Shown: one piece after another, positions 8,278-15,084 of the stretch
Numbering within the stretch: position 1 is the stretch's first letter
Layout of the letters: every line of letters starts with the position of its first letter
Source: Streptomyces sp. NBC_01465
GTDB taxonomy: Bacteria; Actinomycetota; Actinomycetes; Streptomycetales; Streptomycetaceae
DNA: 64,000 nt
NCBI RefSeq assembly: GCF_036227325.1
Contig: NZ_CP109467.1
Coordinates: forward strand, 3,162,001-3,226,000
Direction: 5' to 3'
The notes under the pieces: model-generated
Seen by the model: only the letters and a program-made list of their open reading frames with translations
Told to the model about the DNA's origin: nothing
Database searches by the model: none
Made by a program: the position numbers and the translations under genes

Positions 8278-8979
8278 GTGGCGGGCACAGGGGGCATACG
8301 GGAGCACCGCGCCCGGATCTGGGTCGGGGTGGCCGCCCTCGCGGCGGGGAGCTTCGCCATCGGTGACGGTCTCCACCGCGTCCGGGCCGCCGCAGACTGG
8401 GCCGCCGCCTGGTGGCCCTGGCTGCTGCTGGCCCTCGCCCTGCTCAACCTGCTGCGTTCGGTCATCACCGTCGGCTCGCTCATCGCCCCGGGCCTCCTCG
8501 CCGCCGTCGCCCTGGGCGGGCTCGTCGCGGCGCACGGCGTCAGCGGCCGTACCCTCGCCGACCTCGTCGTACCCGCCGCGCTCATCCTCGGCGGGTTCGC
8601 GCTGCTGCTCTCCTCCCGGCCCGCGGACCGCCACCGCTGGACCCGTGTGCTGGCGACCGGACGGGTCCGGACCACACACCCGGTCGGCAGTGGCACGGAG
8701 CATCCGCACGTCGTACTCCGCGCCATAGCCGGGGAGTTGCGTGCCGACCTCACCGGTTCGTTCCTCGACGGCAGTCTGACCGTGCAGGTGACGGCAGTCG
8801 CCGGGCACGTGCATCTCACCGTGCCCCGGGGCTGGCCCGTGACCGTACGTACCGCGGGCACCGTCCTCACTCGCGTCACCGACACCGGACCACGCGACGC
8901 CGCGGGCAAGGCGGCCGGCGGCGACGTCGGGCTACATCTCCTCGGGCTGTGCGGAGCCGTGAGTCTCGTCCGGGCGTGA
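8278..8979 (+). CDS. Membrane protein with LiaF-like C-terminal region
   Basis: The 233-residue product has four hydrophobic segments in its first 125 residues (including WWPWLLLALALLNLL). A beta-rich C-terminal domain follows (TGSFLDGSLTVQVTAVAGHVHLTVPRG in short blocks), resembling LiaF/DUF2154 cell-envelope stress proteins. In Firmicutes LiaF inhibits a sensor kinase, but that role cannot be transferred here because no cognate kinase lies nearby. The GTG at 8278 is a weak start. Its 3' end overlaps the convergent gene at 8932-9933 by 48 bp. Confidence 0.6.
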   Translation: MAGTGGIREHRARIWVGVAALAAGSFAIGDGLHRVRAAADWAAAWWPWLLLALALLNLLRSVITVGSLIAPGLLAAVALGGLVAAHGVSGRTLADLVVPAALILGGFALLLSSRPADRHRWTRVLATGRVRTTHPVGSGTEHPHVVLRAIAGELRADLTGSFLDGSLTVQVTAVAGHVHLTVPRGWPVTVRTAGTVLTRVTDTGPRDAAGKAAGGDVGLHLLGLCGAVSLVRA

Positions 8980-9933
8980 ACTCCCGTGGTCGTACGGCAG
9001 ATTGATGCGCCGACCGGCCAGCCCGTCCGAGAGCCGCTGGAAGAGCCCCCACTCGCCGTCGCGGTCCGGCAGGGGGTGGTGCAGGGCGCTCACCAGGTCG
9101 AAGCGGTGCAGGTCGTACACGACGTGCATGAGTCCGGCGTACGACTGTGCCGCGACCACCGCCCCCTTGTACGCCAGCGCGGCCACCAGCAGCGCGAGGG
9201 CGACCAGCCACCACGCCCCCGGTTCGTCGTAGAACGCGACCACCATGACGACCGCTCCGGCCAGGAAGGCGTGGCACAGGTTGACCGCCGCATCCAGCAT
9301 GTCCCGGGCCGAACTCAGCGCCGCGGCCAGCGGTGCGGTCACCTGGGGATAGATGCGCGGCCACGAAGCCAGCGTCGCCAGTCCGTAGCGTTCGCCCGCG
9401 CTGAGCTCGCCCGCGCGCAGGGCGTTGCCGAGTGCGGTGGGCAGCAGCGCCTCCCTCTCGGGGAGCCCGGCCAGTCTCCTCAGCGCCCCGTGGCCCGCCG
9501 CGTTCACCCCGGCGGAGTGCCGGCGGGCCCGCAGCTGCTCCGGAAGGGACTTCCCGGCGTCGGGTGCGGACCACTCGCCCGCGCGCTCACCCGCCTCGTA
9601 CAGCGACTGCCACTTTCGGCGCTGAAGTTCGACGAGCACACTCGCCGGGCCGGCCGTAACCGGCCACCGGTCCCAGTACCCCTCCAGAACCCGCACCGCG
9701 CGCACCTGCAACGGCAGCAACAACATCCCCAGCACGCCGGCGCATCCGACGATGCCCGCCACAACTCCGGCACCCTGAAGGGGAGTTCGCGGAGGGACCG
9801 CACCCCAGTCGCTCCGCCCACCGAAGCTCCCGGCCCGCACCAGCACCCACACGCATGTGACAAAGAGAGCTCCCGGCACAAAGCTCACCGTCACCAGCCG
9901 CCGCACGAATCCCGCCCTCCCCAGACACCCCAT
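8932..9933 (-). CDS. Hypothetical integral membrane protein
   Basis: The 333-residue product has an N-terminal membrane pair (about residues 12-33 and 55-80) and a long soluble middle rich in Arg/Glu/Leu helices. A second hydrophobic pair lies near 218-262, before a soluble tail (FQRLSDGLAGRRINLPYDHG). I do not recognise the family. The 3' end is antisense to the last 48 bases of the neighbouring LiaF-like gene. Confidence 0.6.
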   Translation of the reverse strand: MGCLGRAGFVRRLVTVSFVPGALFVTCVWVLVRAGSFGGRSDWGAVPPRTPLQGAGVVAGIVGCAGVLGMLLLPLQVRAVRVLEGYWDRWPVTAGPASVLVELQRRKWQSLYEAGERAGEWSAPDAGKSLPEQLRARRHSAGVNAAGHGALRRLAGLPEREALLPTALGNALRAGELSAGERYGLATLASWPRIYPQVTAPLAAALSSARDMLDAAVNLCHAFLAGAVVMVVAFYDEPGAWWLVALALLVAALAYKGAVVAAQSYAGLMHVVYDLHRFDLVSALHHPLPDRDGEWGLFQRLSDGLAGRRINLPYDHGSSRPDETHGSAQPEEM

Positions 9934-9974
9934 ACAGATACATCAGAATGGTTCCGAGGTCTGCCCCGGGCGGA

Positions 9975-9994
9975 CGCTTAGCCGGACGTAAGCG
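9975..9994. promoter_or_regulatory. Inverted repeat in divergent intergenic region
   Basis: CGCTTA and TAAGCG arms, separated by 8 nt, lie between the divergent genes ending at 9933 and starting at 10027. This could be an operator. No matching regulator is adjacent. Confidence 0.3.
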
Positions 9995-10026
9995 CCCCAT
10001 TAGCGGCGAATGCAAGGCTTTCCCCC

Positions 10027-10686
10027 GTGAGCATGAGCGAGAACGCAACACCCGCGCAGGCGCTGGCCGATGTCGTCCCCAAGCTGCTGCTGGGCGGTCC
10101 GACCGGGTTGACGTACCACCAGGTGGGCGAGGTCGTGGTGGTGAGCGACATGGTGCGGTGCACCGGACCGCACTGCCCCGAGTGGGTCTCCGCGGACCGT
10201 CTCCCGCCGGGGCGTTACCCGGTGTGGGCGGGGTATCGCGTGGACTGCGGGCCGCTCGACTACCCGTACGACTACGCGCACGACGGCGGCGAGGACGAGC
10301 CCTGGCGCTCCCCCGTCGCGGCGATCGCCCTCCTCGCCCCGGGGACGGACCCCTCCGCCCTCCCCTCGCTCTCCTTCGACCGCTTCCCCGACGTGACGTA
10401 CTTCGGCCCCGAAGTGGCCTTCGTCTGGGACGACTCGGCCGGCGGCCTGCTCGCCTCGGGCGGTCCGGGCCCGCACCCCGAACTCAACGCCCTCACCGAA
10501 CGCACCACCCGCGCCCTGCGCGACGCGGACCGCGCGGGCGTCGTACCGAACGTGGTGGTCGCGGAGCTCAGCCCGGTGACGGGGGTGAATGTGATCGCGC
10601 TGCCGGTCGACGAGCCTGCGGGTGAGATGTACGACTGCTACGGCGAGGACGACGAGTTCATCTGCGCGATATGGACGGTGGGTTGA
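10027..10686 (+). CDS. Hypothetical protein
   Basis: This 219-residue acidic soluble protein has no recognised family. It is rich in Asp/Glu/Pro, with a pattern of short strands (YPVWAGYRVDCGPLDYPYDYAHDGG) and a final EDDEFICAIW. No signal peptide or membrane segment is seen. The GTG at 10027 is preceded by AAGG, and an in-frame ATG two codons later is possible. Confidence 0.6.
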   Translation: MSMSENATPAQALADVVPKLLLGGPTGLTYHQVGEVVVVSDMVRCTGPHCPEWVSADRLPPGRYPVWAGYRVDCGPLDYPYDYAHDGGEDEPWRSPVAAIALLAPGTDPSALPSLSFDRFPDVTYFGPEVAFVWDDSAGGLLASGGPGPHPELNALTERTTRALRDADRAGVVPNVVVAELSPVTGVNVIALPVDEPAGEMYDCYGEDDEFICAIWTVG

Positions 10687-10688
10687 GG

Positions 10689-10720
10689 CGGTCCGCTCCC
10701 CGGCAGGAAGGAACGGACCG
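10689..10720. terminator. Possible bidirectional terminator hairpin
   Basis: CGGTCCG and CGGACCG arms (7 bp, 18-nt loop) lie in the 46-bp gap between convergent genes. The loop is long, so this is only a modest call. Confidence 0.4.
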
Positions 10721-10732
10721 TCGAGGCGCCGG

Positions 10733-11125
10733 CTACGGCAGCCTGATCGTACGAACGAGAGGCATCGCCTCGTACAGATCAGGCAACGCGGTCACCACGG
10801 GGCAGCCGTCCGGCCACTCCAGCGACGGACGGGCCAGGTGCACGGCGTGCGCGATCCGCCAGCTGTGACCGGCGCGAACCAGTTCTCCGACCGTGGACGC
10901 CGCCGCGAAGTCCAGTCCGACGATGTCGGCGGACTCCAGCGCCCCTACGTGGGCCGCCACCCCCTTCCGTTCGGCGTCGGCCGCCGCGAGGCACAGCGAG
11001 GGCACGTACACATGGCGGGTCGCGCTGTGTTCCGTGTTCGCGATGAACTGCGACGCCAGACGGTTGCCGGAACCGAGCGCGAGGAGCGCGGACTTGTCGT
11101 AGACGACCGCCCTGCTGCCGCTCAC
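10733..11125 (-). CDS. PIN-domain toxin-like protein with degenerate active site
   Basis: The 130-residue product has the size and order of a VapC-type PIN protein. It opens AVVYDKSALLAL with an early Asp, has AADAERKG in the middle, and ends with a VVTALPDLYE block. PIN ribonucleases need three or four acidic residues. The later Asp normally seen in DALHVA- and TADRDL-type blocks is replaced here (RIAHAVHLA and VVTALPDL). The protein may be inactive or use other residues. It overlaps the upstream ribbon-helix-helix gene by 4 nt (ATGA), the usual antitoxin-toxin arrangement. Confidence 0.65.
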   Translation of the reverse strand: MSGSRAVVYDKSALLALGSGNRLASQFIANTEHSATRHVYVPSLCLAAADAERKGVAAHVGALESADIVGLDFAAASTVGELVRAGHSWRIAHAVHLARPSLEWPDGCPVVTALPDLYEAMPLVRTIRLP

Positions 11126-11385
11126 AGGCTGTCCACCGGCCGGTCCGCCTCCAGGTCCTGCCAGGCCTTTTCGGCCTGATCGTGGTCCTCCTGCGTGAGC
11201 TTCACGCCGAAGGTCTTTTCGCAGTACGCCTTGGTGGCCTCGTATCGGGCATTGAGCTCTTCCCGGGTCGGGGTCGCCCCGGCAAGCTCGCCAAGCAGGT
11301 CACGCATGGTCATCCCACGCTCTTGGGCGAGCACCATGAGGCGGTCGCGGACGGCAGGGTCAACCTTGATCGTGGTGTCGGCCAT
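11122..11385 (-). CDS. Ribbon-helix-helix antitoxin-like protein
   Basis: The 87-residue product begins MADTTIKVDPAVRDRLMVLA, an N-terminal strand-helix-helix of the CopG/VapB type that dimerises to bind DNA. A Glu/Lys-rich C-terminal half (ARYEATKAYCEKTFG) would wrap the toxin. I chose the ATG at 11385. It lies 6 nt after TATACT, a good -10 box, so the mRNA is probably leaderless. In-frame upstream starts would read through the operator. The pair GTATAC repeats at 11391-11412 overlap this promoter and suggest autorepression. Confidence 0.75.
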   Translation of the reverse strand: MADTTIKVDPAVRDRLMVLAQERGMTMRDLLGELAGATPTREELNARYEATKAYCEKTFGVKLTQEDHDQAEKAWQDLEADRPVDSL

Positions 11386-11390
11386 GACGA

Positions 11391-11412
11391 CAGTATACCT
11401 ACGGTATACCGT
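11391..11412. promoter_or_regulatory. Tandem GTATAC operator and -10 box of toxin-antitoxin pair
   Basis: Two GTATAC cores (11393-11398 and 11404-11409) are 11 bp apart, one helical turn. The second lies in the perfect 12-bp palindrome ACGGTATACCGT. On the minus strand the first also gives the TATACT -10 box of the antitoxin gene. This geometry suits cooperative binding of ribbon-helix-helix dimers. Confidence 0.65.
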
Positions 11413-11487
11413 CATGGGCCTCTCGAGTTGTAGCGTCACGAAGTTCCCCTCTTTCAGTGGATCCGGCCCTGGTCCGGGCCGGAAAAC

Positions 11488-12093
11488 TCAGGCAGCGACG
11501 AGCGCAGGCCGCACCCGGGGAGTCACCGCGACCGGCATCTTGCGCCGGAGCCGGTCCTCGACGAGCGCGGGCGCGGAGTAGACCGGCGACGGCAGCCCGC
11601 TGGTCAGCGCCCCGCGCAGCAGCGCGTCACTCGCACCCGCCACCCGCCACTCCTCCACGAGCGGCGCCAGCCGGGCCGCATCGGCGAGGCCGAGGGCGAG
11701 GCGGGGGTCGGTGCGGTGCAGGTCGAGCAGCAGGATCATCGCGGGCGACGTCGGGGGCGGCTCGGTGACGAACTCCGGTTCGGAGGGTGGAGTTTCGCTG
11801 CGCGGGGCGGCGCACAGCTCGTACTCGGTGGTGAGCCGCCCGGTCTCCGCGTCCTTCGCCGGCACGCGCCGCAAGTAGCCCGCTTTCTCCAGCTCACGCA
11901 GGGAGTTGGCGATCCGACCTCGGCCTTCCTTGCGCATCTGCGCCAGGGAGCGGATCGAGGCGTGGGCGCCCTCGGGGAGGGAGAGGAGGTACATCAGCAG
12001 CCCTGACGCGCACCACGAGATCCGGCGGTCGCGGAGGAGGGCGTTGGCGAAGGTGGAGAAAGCGCGCGTGGGCGCGGTACGGTGAATGCGCAT
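11488..12093 (-). CDS. Winged-helix DNA-binding protein
   Basis: The 201-residue product has an N-terminal winged helix at about residues 25-85 (LMYLLSLPEGAHASIRSLA, then GRGRIANSLRELEKAGYLRR and RLTTEYEL as the wing). A Pro-rich linker follows, then a helical C-terminal domain (LLDLHRTDPRLALGLADAARLAPLVEEW in parts). This resembles Streptomyces helix-turn-helix proteins of unknown target. The ATG at 12093 is supported by GGAG 11 nt upstream. An open frame continues 117 codons further upstream but with atypical third-position composition. Confidence 0.7.
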   Translation of the reverse strand: MRIHRTAPTRAFSTFANALLRDRRISWCASGLLMYLLSLPEGAHASIRSLAQMRKEGRGRIANSLRELEKAGYLRRVPAKDAETGRLTTEYELCAAPRSETPPSEPEFVTEPPPTSPAMILLLDLHRTDPRLALGLADAARLAPLVEEWRVAGASDALLRGALTSGLPSPVYSAPALVEDRLRRKMPVAVTPRVRPALVAA

Positions 12094-12495
12094 CGGGAGT
12101 GTGGCTCCTGGTGTCGGGCCCCCGGGTGGTTGCACACCGCGGGGGCTAACTATGTCTGTTGTGGTGTCGGCGACTGTACAACCACGCTCCGTGATGAGCG
12201 CAAGCCCCAACTTCCGCACAGTGACCGCCGGTTCCGCAATGCGGACACCGGGCACCACACCCGCGCCGACCTGCGCACATGCCATGCCTACTGCCGCGTT
12301 GTGACACACCTCAACGGTCGCATCAACACCCGACAGTTCACTCTTTCGAATGAACTTGCGAAACCAACTCACCATGCCGCAAAAGGACTTGGGATGCCCT
12401 GATATCGCGGCGATCGGCTCGGCCTCCCTGGCCGCGTGGAACAAGCCCGTTCGGGCAGCCCACCCTCCTCCACGCGCACGAGACCTGGAACGACG
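12094..12495. other. Intergenic stretch, no convincing gene
   Basis: About 400 bases lie between the winged-helix gene and the Lrp gene. The minus-strand frame of the winged-helix gene stays open to 12444, but its codons have a relaxed third-position GC bias compared with neighbours. I see no ribosome site, repeat or RNA fold that I can support. It probably holds the promoter region of the winged-helix gene. Confidence 0.4.
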
Positions 12496-12969
12496 TCAGG
12501 CGTCGGACCCGTCAAGGCGGCGGCCTGCGCCGCTGAGCGGTGAGACCGGGCGTTCGAAGAAGGTCTCCAGGGAGACCGTTGCCTGCGTGCCGCTGACGCC
12601 CTCGATCGCGTACAACCTCCGCAGTACGTCCTGGAGTTGCTCCGTCGTGGCGGTGCGCACCTTCACCAGCACCGACGCGCTGCCCGCGATCACATGCGCC
12701 TCCACGATCTCCTCGATCGCGGCGAAGGACTCCGCCGAGTCCCCCATCCAGGCCGACGACTCGACCATCACGAACGCCAGCACCCCGCGCCCGAGCGCCG
12801 CCGGGTCCACCTCCACCGTGGTGCGGCGGATGACGCCGCGTTCGCGCAGCTTCCGTACGCGCTCGTGCGCGGCGCCCGCCGAGAGGCCGACCGCCTTGCC
12901 GAGGGCGGCGTACGCCTGGGTGGCGTCCTGCTGGAGGAGAGCTACGAGTTCGCGGTCGATGTCATCCAT
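12496..12969 (-). CDS. Lrp/AsnC family transcriptional regulator
   Basis: The 157-residue product has the AsnC-type N-terminal helix-turn-helix (MDDIDRELVALLQQDATQAY, then LSAGAAHERVRKLRERGVIRR) and a C-terminal RAM ligand-binding domain (FVMVESS, AHVIAGSASVLVKVR, GVSGTQATVSLETF). Such proteins respond to amino acids or related ligands. I chose ATG 12969, which follows GGTGG with 5 nt spacing. Starts at 12981 and 13002 are possible but would place an operator-like palindrome inside the gene. It is divergent from the SMP-30 gene at 13047, a likely target. Confidence 0.85.
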   Translation of the reverse strand: MDDIDRELVALLQQDATQAYAALGKAVGLSAGAAHERVRKLRERGVIRRTTVEVDPAALGRGVLAFVMVESSAWMGDSAESFAAIEEIVEAHVIAGSASVLVKVRTATTEQLQDVLRRLYAIEGVSGTQATVSLETFFERPVSPLSGAGRRLDGSDA

Positions 12970-12979
12970 GGTTGCCACC

Positions 12980-12998
12980 ATATCTGATTCTGCGATAT
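12980..12998. promoter_or_regulatory. Lrp-type palindrome between divergent genes
   Basis: ATATC-nine bases-GATAT forms a perfect 5-bp inverted repeat just upstream of the Lrp gene start and 49 bp before the SMP-30 gene. It is a plausible autoregulatory site. Confidence 0.45.
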
Positions 12999-13046
12999 TC
13001 ATGATCTAGCGAACGCAGTTCAGCTCATCGACTGAAGGAGCTCGTC

Positions 13047-13970
13047 ATGTCTCTTCCTCCTCGCCCCGCGATATACGAGATCCTGGACGACCGCTTCCGT
13101 ACCGGACGGTGCGCCAACGGGGACCAGCAGCTGGAGAAGCTGGCCGACGGCTGCCGCTGGGCCGAGGGGCCGGTCTACCTGCCCGCCTGGCGCCAACTGA
13201 TCTGGAGCGACATCCCCAACGACCGGATGCTCAGGTGGGACGAGCAGACCGGCGCCGTCTCCCTCTTCCGATCACCGGCAGGACACAGCAACGGCAACAC
13301 CCTTGATCTGGAAGGGCGGTTGATCAGCTGCGAGCAGGGCAACCGCCGCGTCTCCCGCACCGAGCACGACGGATCGGTCACCGTCGTCGCCGACCGGTTC
13401 GAGGGGAAGCGACTCAACAGCCCGAACGACTCGACCGTGCACTCCGACGGCTCGATCTGGTTCTCCGACCCGGACTTCGGCATCACCAGCGACTACGAGG
13501 GCCACCGCGCCGAGCCGGAGATCGGCGGCTGCAACGTCTACCGGGTCGACCCGGCGACCGGCGAGGTCCGGATCGTCGCGGACGGCTTCGGCGGGCCCAA
13601 CGGACTCGTCTTCTCGGCGGACGAGAGCCAGTTGTACGTCTCCGACACCCGCGCCGGCCACATCCGCGTCTTCGACGTCCGCGAGAACGGCACGCTCTCG
13701 GACGGCAAGGTCTTCACGGAGGCCCGCCCCGGCGCCCGTTTCGACAACATCCGCTTCGATGACGGCGGCAGGCTGTGGGTGGCAGCGCTCGACGACGGCG
13801 TGCACTGCTACGACCCGGACGGGACCCTGATCGGCCGGATCGTGATGCCGGAGACGGTCTCGAACGTCGCCTTCGGCGGCCCCAAGAACAACCGCCTGTT
13901 CATCACGGCGAACTCCTCGCTCTACTCACTGGTGATGGCGGTGACGGGCGCGCCGAGGATCCGCCGCTGA
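13047..13970 (+). CDS. SMP-30/gluconolactonase/LRE family protein
   Basis: The 307-residue beta-propeller enzyme probably hydrolyses a sugar lactone. Visible family features are WAEGPVYLP (metal-binding Glu), KRLNSPNDSTVHSDGSIWFSDP split over the middle, GPNGLVFS, and FDNIRFDDGGRLWVA. Length is standard. GAAGGAG precedes the ATG by 6 nt. The divergent Lrp-type regulator and the palindrome between them suggest ligand-controlled expression. The true substrate cannot be read from sequence. Confidence 0.88.
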   Translation: MSLPPRPAIYEILDDRFRTGRCANGDQQLEKLADGCRWAEGPVYLPAWRQLIWSDIPNDRMLRWDEQTGAVSLFRSPAGHSNGNTLDLEGRLISCEQGNRRVSRTEHDGSVTVVADRFEGKRLNSPNDSTVHSDGSIWFSDPDFGITSDYEGHRAEPEIGGCNVYRVDPATGEVRIVADGFGGPNGLVFSADESQLYVSDTRAGHIRVFDVRENGTLSDGKVFTEARPGARFDNIRFDDGGRLWVAALDDGVHCYDPDGTLIGRIVMPETVSNVAFGGPKNNRLFITANSSLYSLVMAVTGAPRIRR

Positions 13971-13984
13971 GCGGGCGGTCCGGG

Positions 13985-14422
13985 TCAGTGGTCGGCCACC
14001 CCCGTGTTCTGGTTGGCGGTCAGCAGCCACCGCCCGTCCTCCTCCGTCATGACGTAGAGCGGGCTGCCCTCGCCCCCGCCGTCCGCGACCGCGAGGGGTG
14101 CGCCGTCGAGGGTCAGATAGCGCTGGCGCACCTTCACGGCGGCGACGTCGGGGCGGAGGAAGAGCACGTGCACGACCTCGTACGAGGCGCTGATCTCGCG
14201 CATCGCACCCGGCAGCACCTTCCGCGTGAAGTCGGCGATCTCGTCGCGCCCGATCAGTACCTTGCCGGTGGCGGTCGTCCAGATCGCGTCGGCCCGGAAG
14301 AGGCCGACGAACTCCTCGACCAGTTCGTTGCGTTGCGCGTGCTCGACGGTGGCCACGACCTCCTTGATCGCGTCGATTCGCGGGTCGTGCATCTGTCCGT
14401 GGGTGTTGTCCGTGTGGCTCAT
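13985..14422 (-). CDS. SnoaL-like / SgcJ-EcaC family protein
   Basis: The 145-residue single-domain protein has the cone-shaped NTF2-like pattern: IKEVVATVEHAQRN, FVGLFRADAIWTTATGKVLIGRDEI, VAAVKVRQRY and a closing DGRWLLTANQNTGV. Relatives are cyclases, isomerases or proteins of unknown role in secondary metabolism. The start at 14422 (MSHTDNTHG) was preferred over GTG-type extensions because family members begin near this point. It is convergent with the SMP-30 gene, 14 nt away. Confidence 0.75.
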   Translation of the reverse strand: MSHTDNTHGQMHDPRIDAIKEVVATVEHAQRNELVEEFVGLFRADAIWTTATGKVLIGRDEIADFTRKVLPGAMREISASYEVVHVLFLRPDVAAVKVRQRYLTLDGAPLAVADGGGEGSPLYVMTEEDGRWLLTANQNTGVADH

Positions 14423-14495
14423 GCATCCAGCCTCGTACCTCAACGTCGGTTGAGGTCAAGGGACTTCGAACTCCCAGCCGTCTCGTAGACGATCT

Positions 14496-15005
14496 CTAAT
14501 GCCATTCCGCGCCGCCGTCCGCCTCCGCGGTCAGCATGATGCGGCGGAGCATGTCGTTGAGCTGCGTGCGCTCCGCCTCCGAGAGGACGCCCAACAGGCG
14601 GTACTCCTCGTGGCCCAGTACGTCCATCGCGCCGAGCCACGTCTCGCGGCCCGAGTCCGTCAGCTCCACGTCGACCCTGCGGCGGTCCTTCGTCGACGGC
14701 GTGCGGCGGACGAAGCCTCGGCGTTCCAGGGCGTCCAGGCGGCCGGTGACCGACGCCGGGGCGAGGTCGAGGTCGGCGGCCAGGTCGGAGGGGGCCGCCT
14801 TGCCGCCGCGGCCTGCCAGTTTGTGGAGGGTGTCGAACTCCGGGCGGTCCAGGGCGAAGTCGACCAGGGACTGTTCGCGTACGCGGCGCAGATGGACCGA
14901 GAGCTTCTTCATCCTGGTCACCGCACCCTCGATCTCGGGGTCGAGGTCGGGGAGCACGGGCTTCCAGCGCTCCACGTGTTCGTCGGTCCAGTCCTGTCGC
15001 TCCAT
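14496..15005 (-). CDS. MarR family transcriptional regulator
   Basis: The 169-residue product has the MarR winged helix: EFDTLHKLAGRGGKAAPSDLA, LAPASVTGRLDALERRGFVRR and the wing TPSTKDRRRVDVELTDSG. Flanking helices form the dimer interface. It is divergent from an MFS exporter at 15085. The 79-bp gap holds two copies of a TTCG-ACGAA element over the exporter -35 box. The simplest reading is a ligand-relieved repressor of the exporter. The start at 15005 (MERQDW) has TACCAT 6 nt upstream and may be leaderless. Confidence 0.88.
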   Translation of the reverse strand: MERQDWTDEHVERWKPVLPDLDPEIEGAVTRMKKLSVHLRRVREQSLVDFALDRPEFDTLHKLAGRGGKAAPSDLAADLDLAPASVTGRLDALERRGFVRRTPSTKDRRRVDVELTDSGRETWLGAMDVLGHEEYRLLGVLSEAERTQLNDMLRRIMLTAEADGGAEWH

Positions 15006-15043
15006 ATGTCGATGGTAGGCCTGGTTCCTTCGGAGGGAGATAT

Positions 15044-15070
15044 TTCGTTGACGAATAGTTCGGTGACGAA
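15044..15070. promoter_or_regulatory. Tandem MarR operator over MFS promoter
   Basis: TTCGTTGACGAA (15044-15055) and TTCGGTGACGAA (15059-15070) are imperfect palindromes 15 bp apart. A promoter for the MFS gene overlaps them: TTGACG at 15048-15053, an 18-bp spacer, TAGTTT at 15072-15077, then 7 nt to the ATG. Confidence 0.65.
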
Positions 15071-15084
15071 ATAGTTTTACGCGC

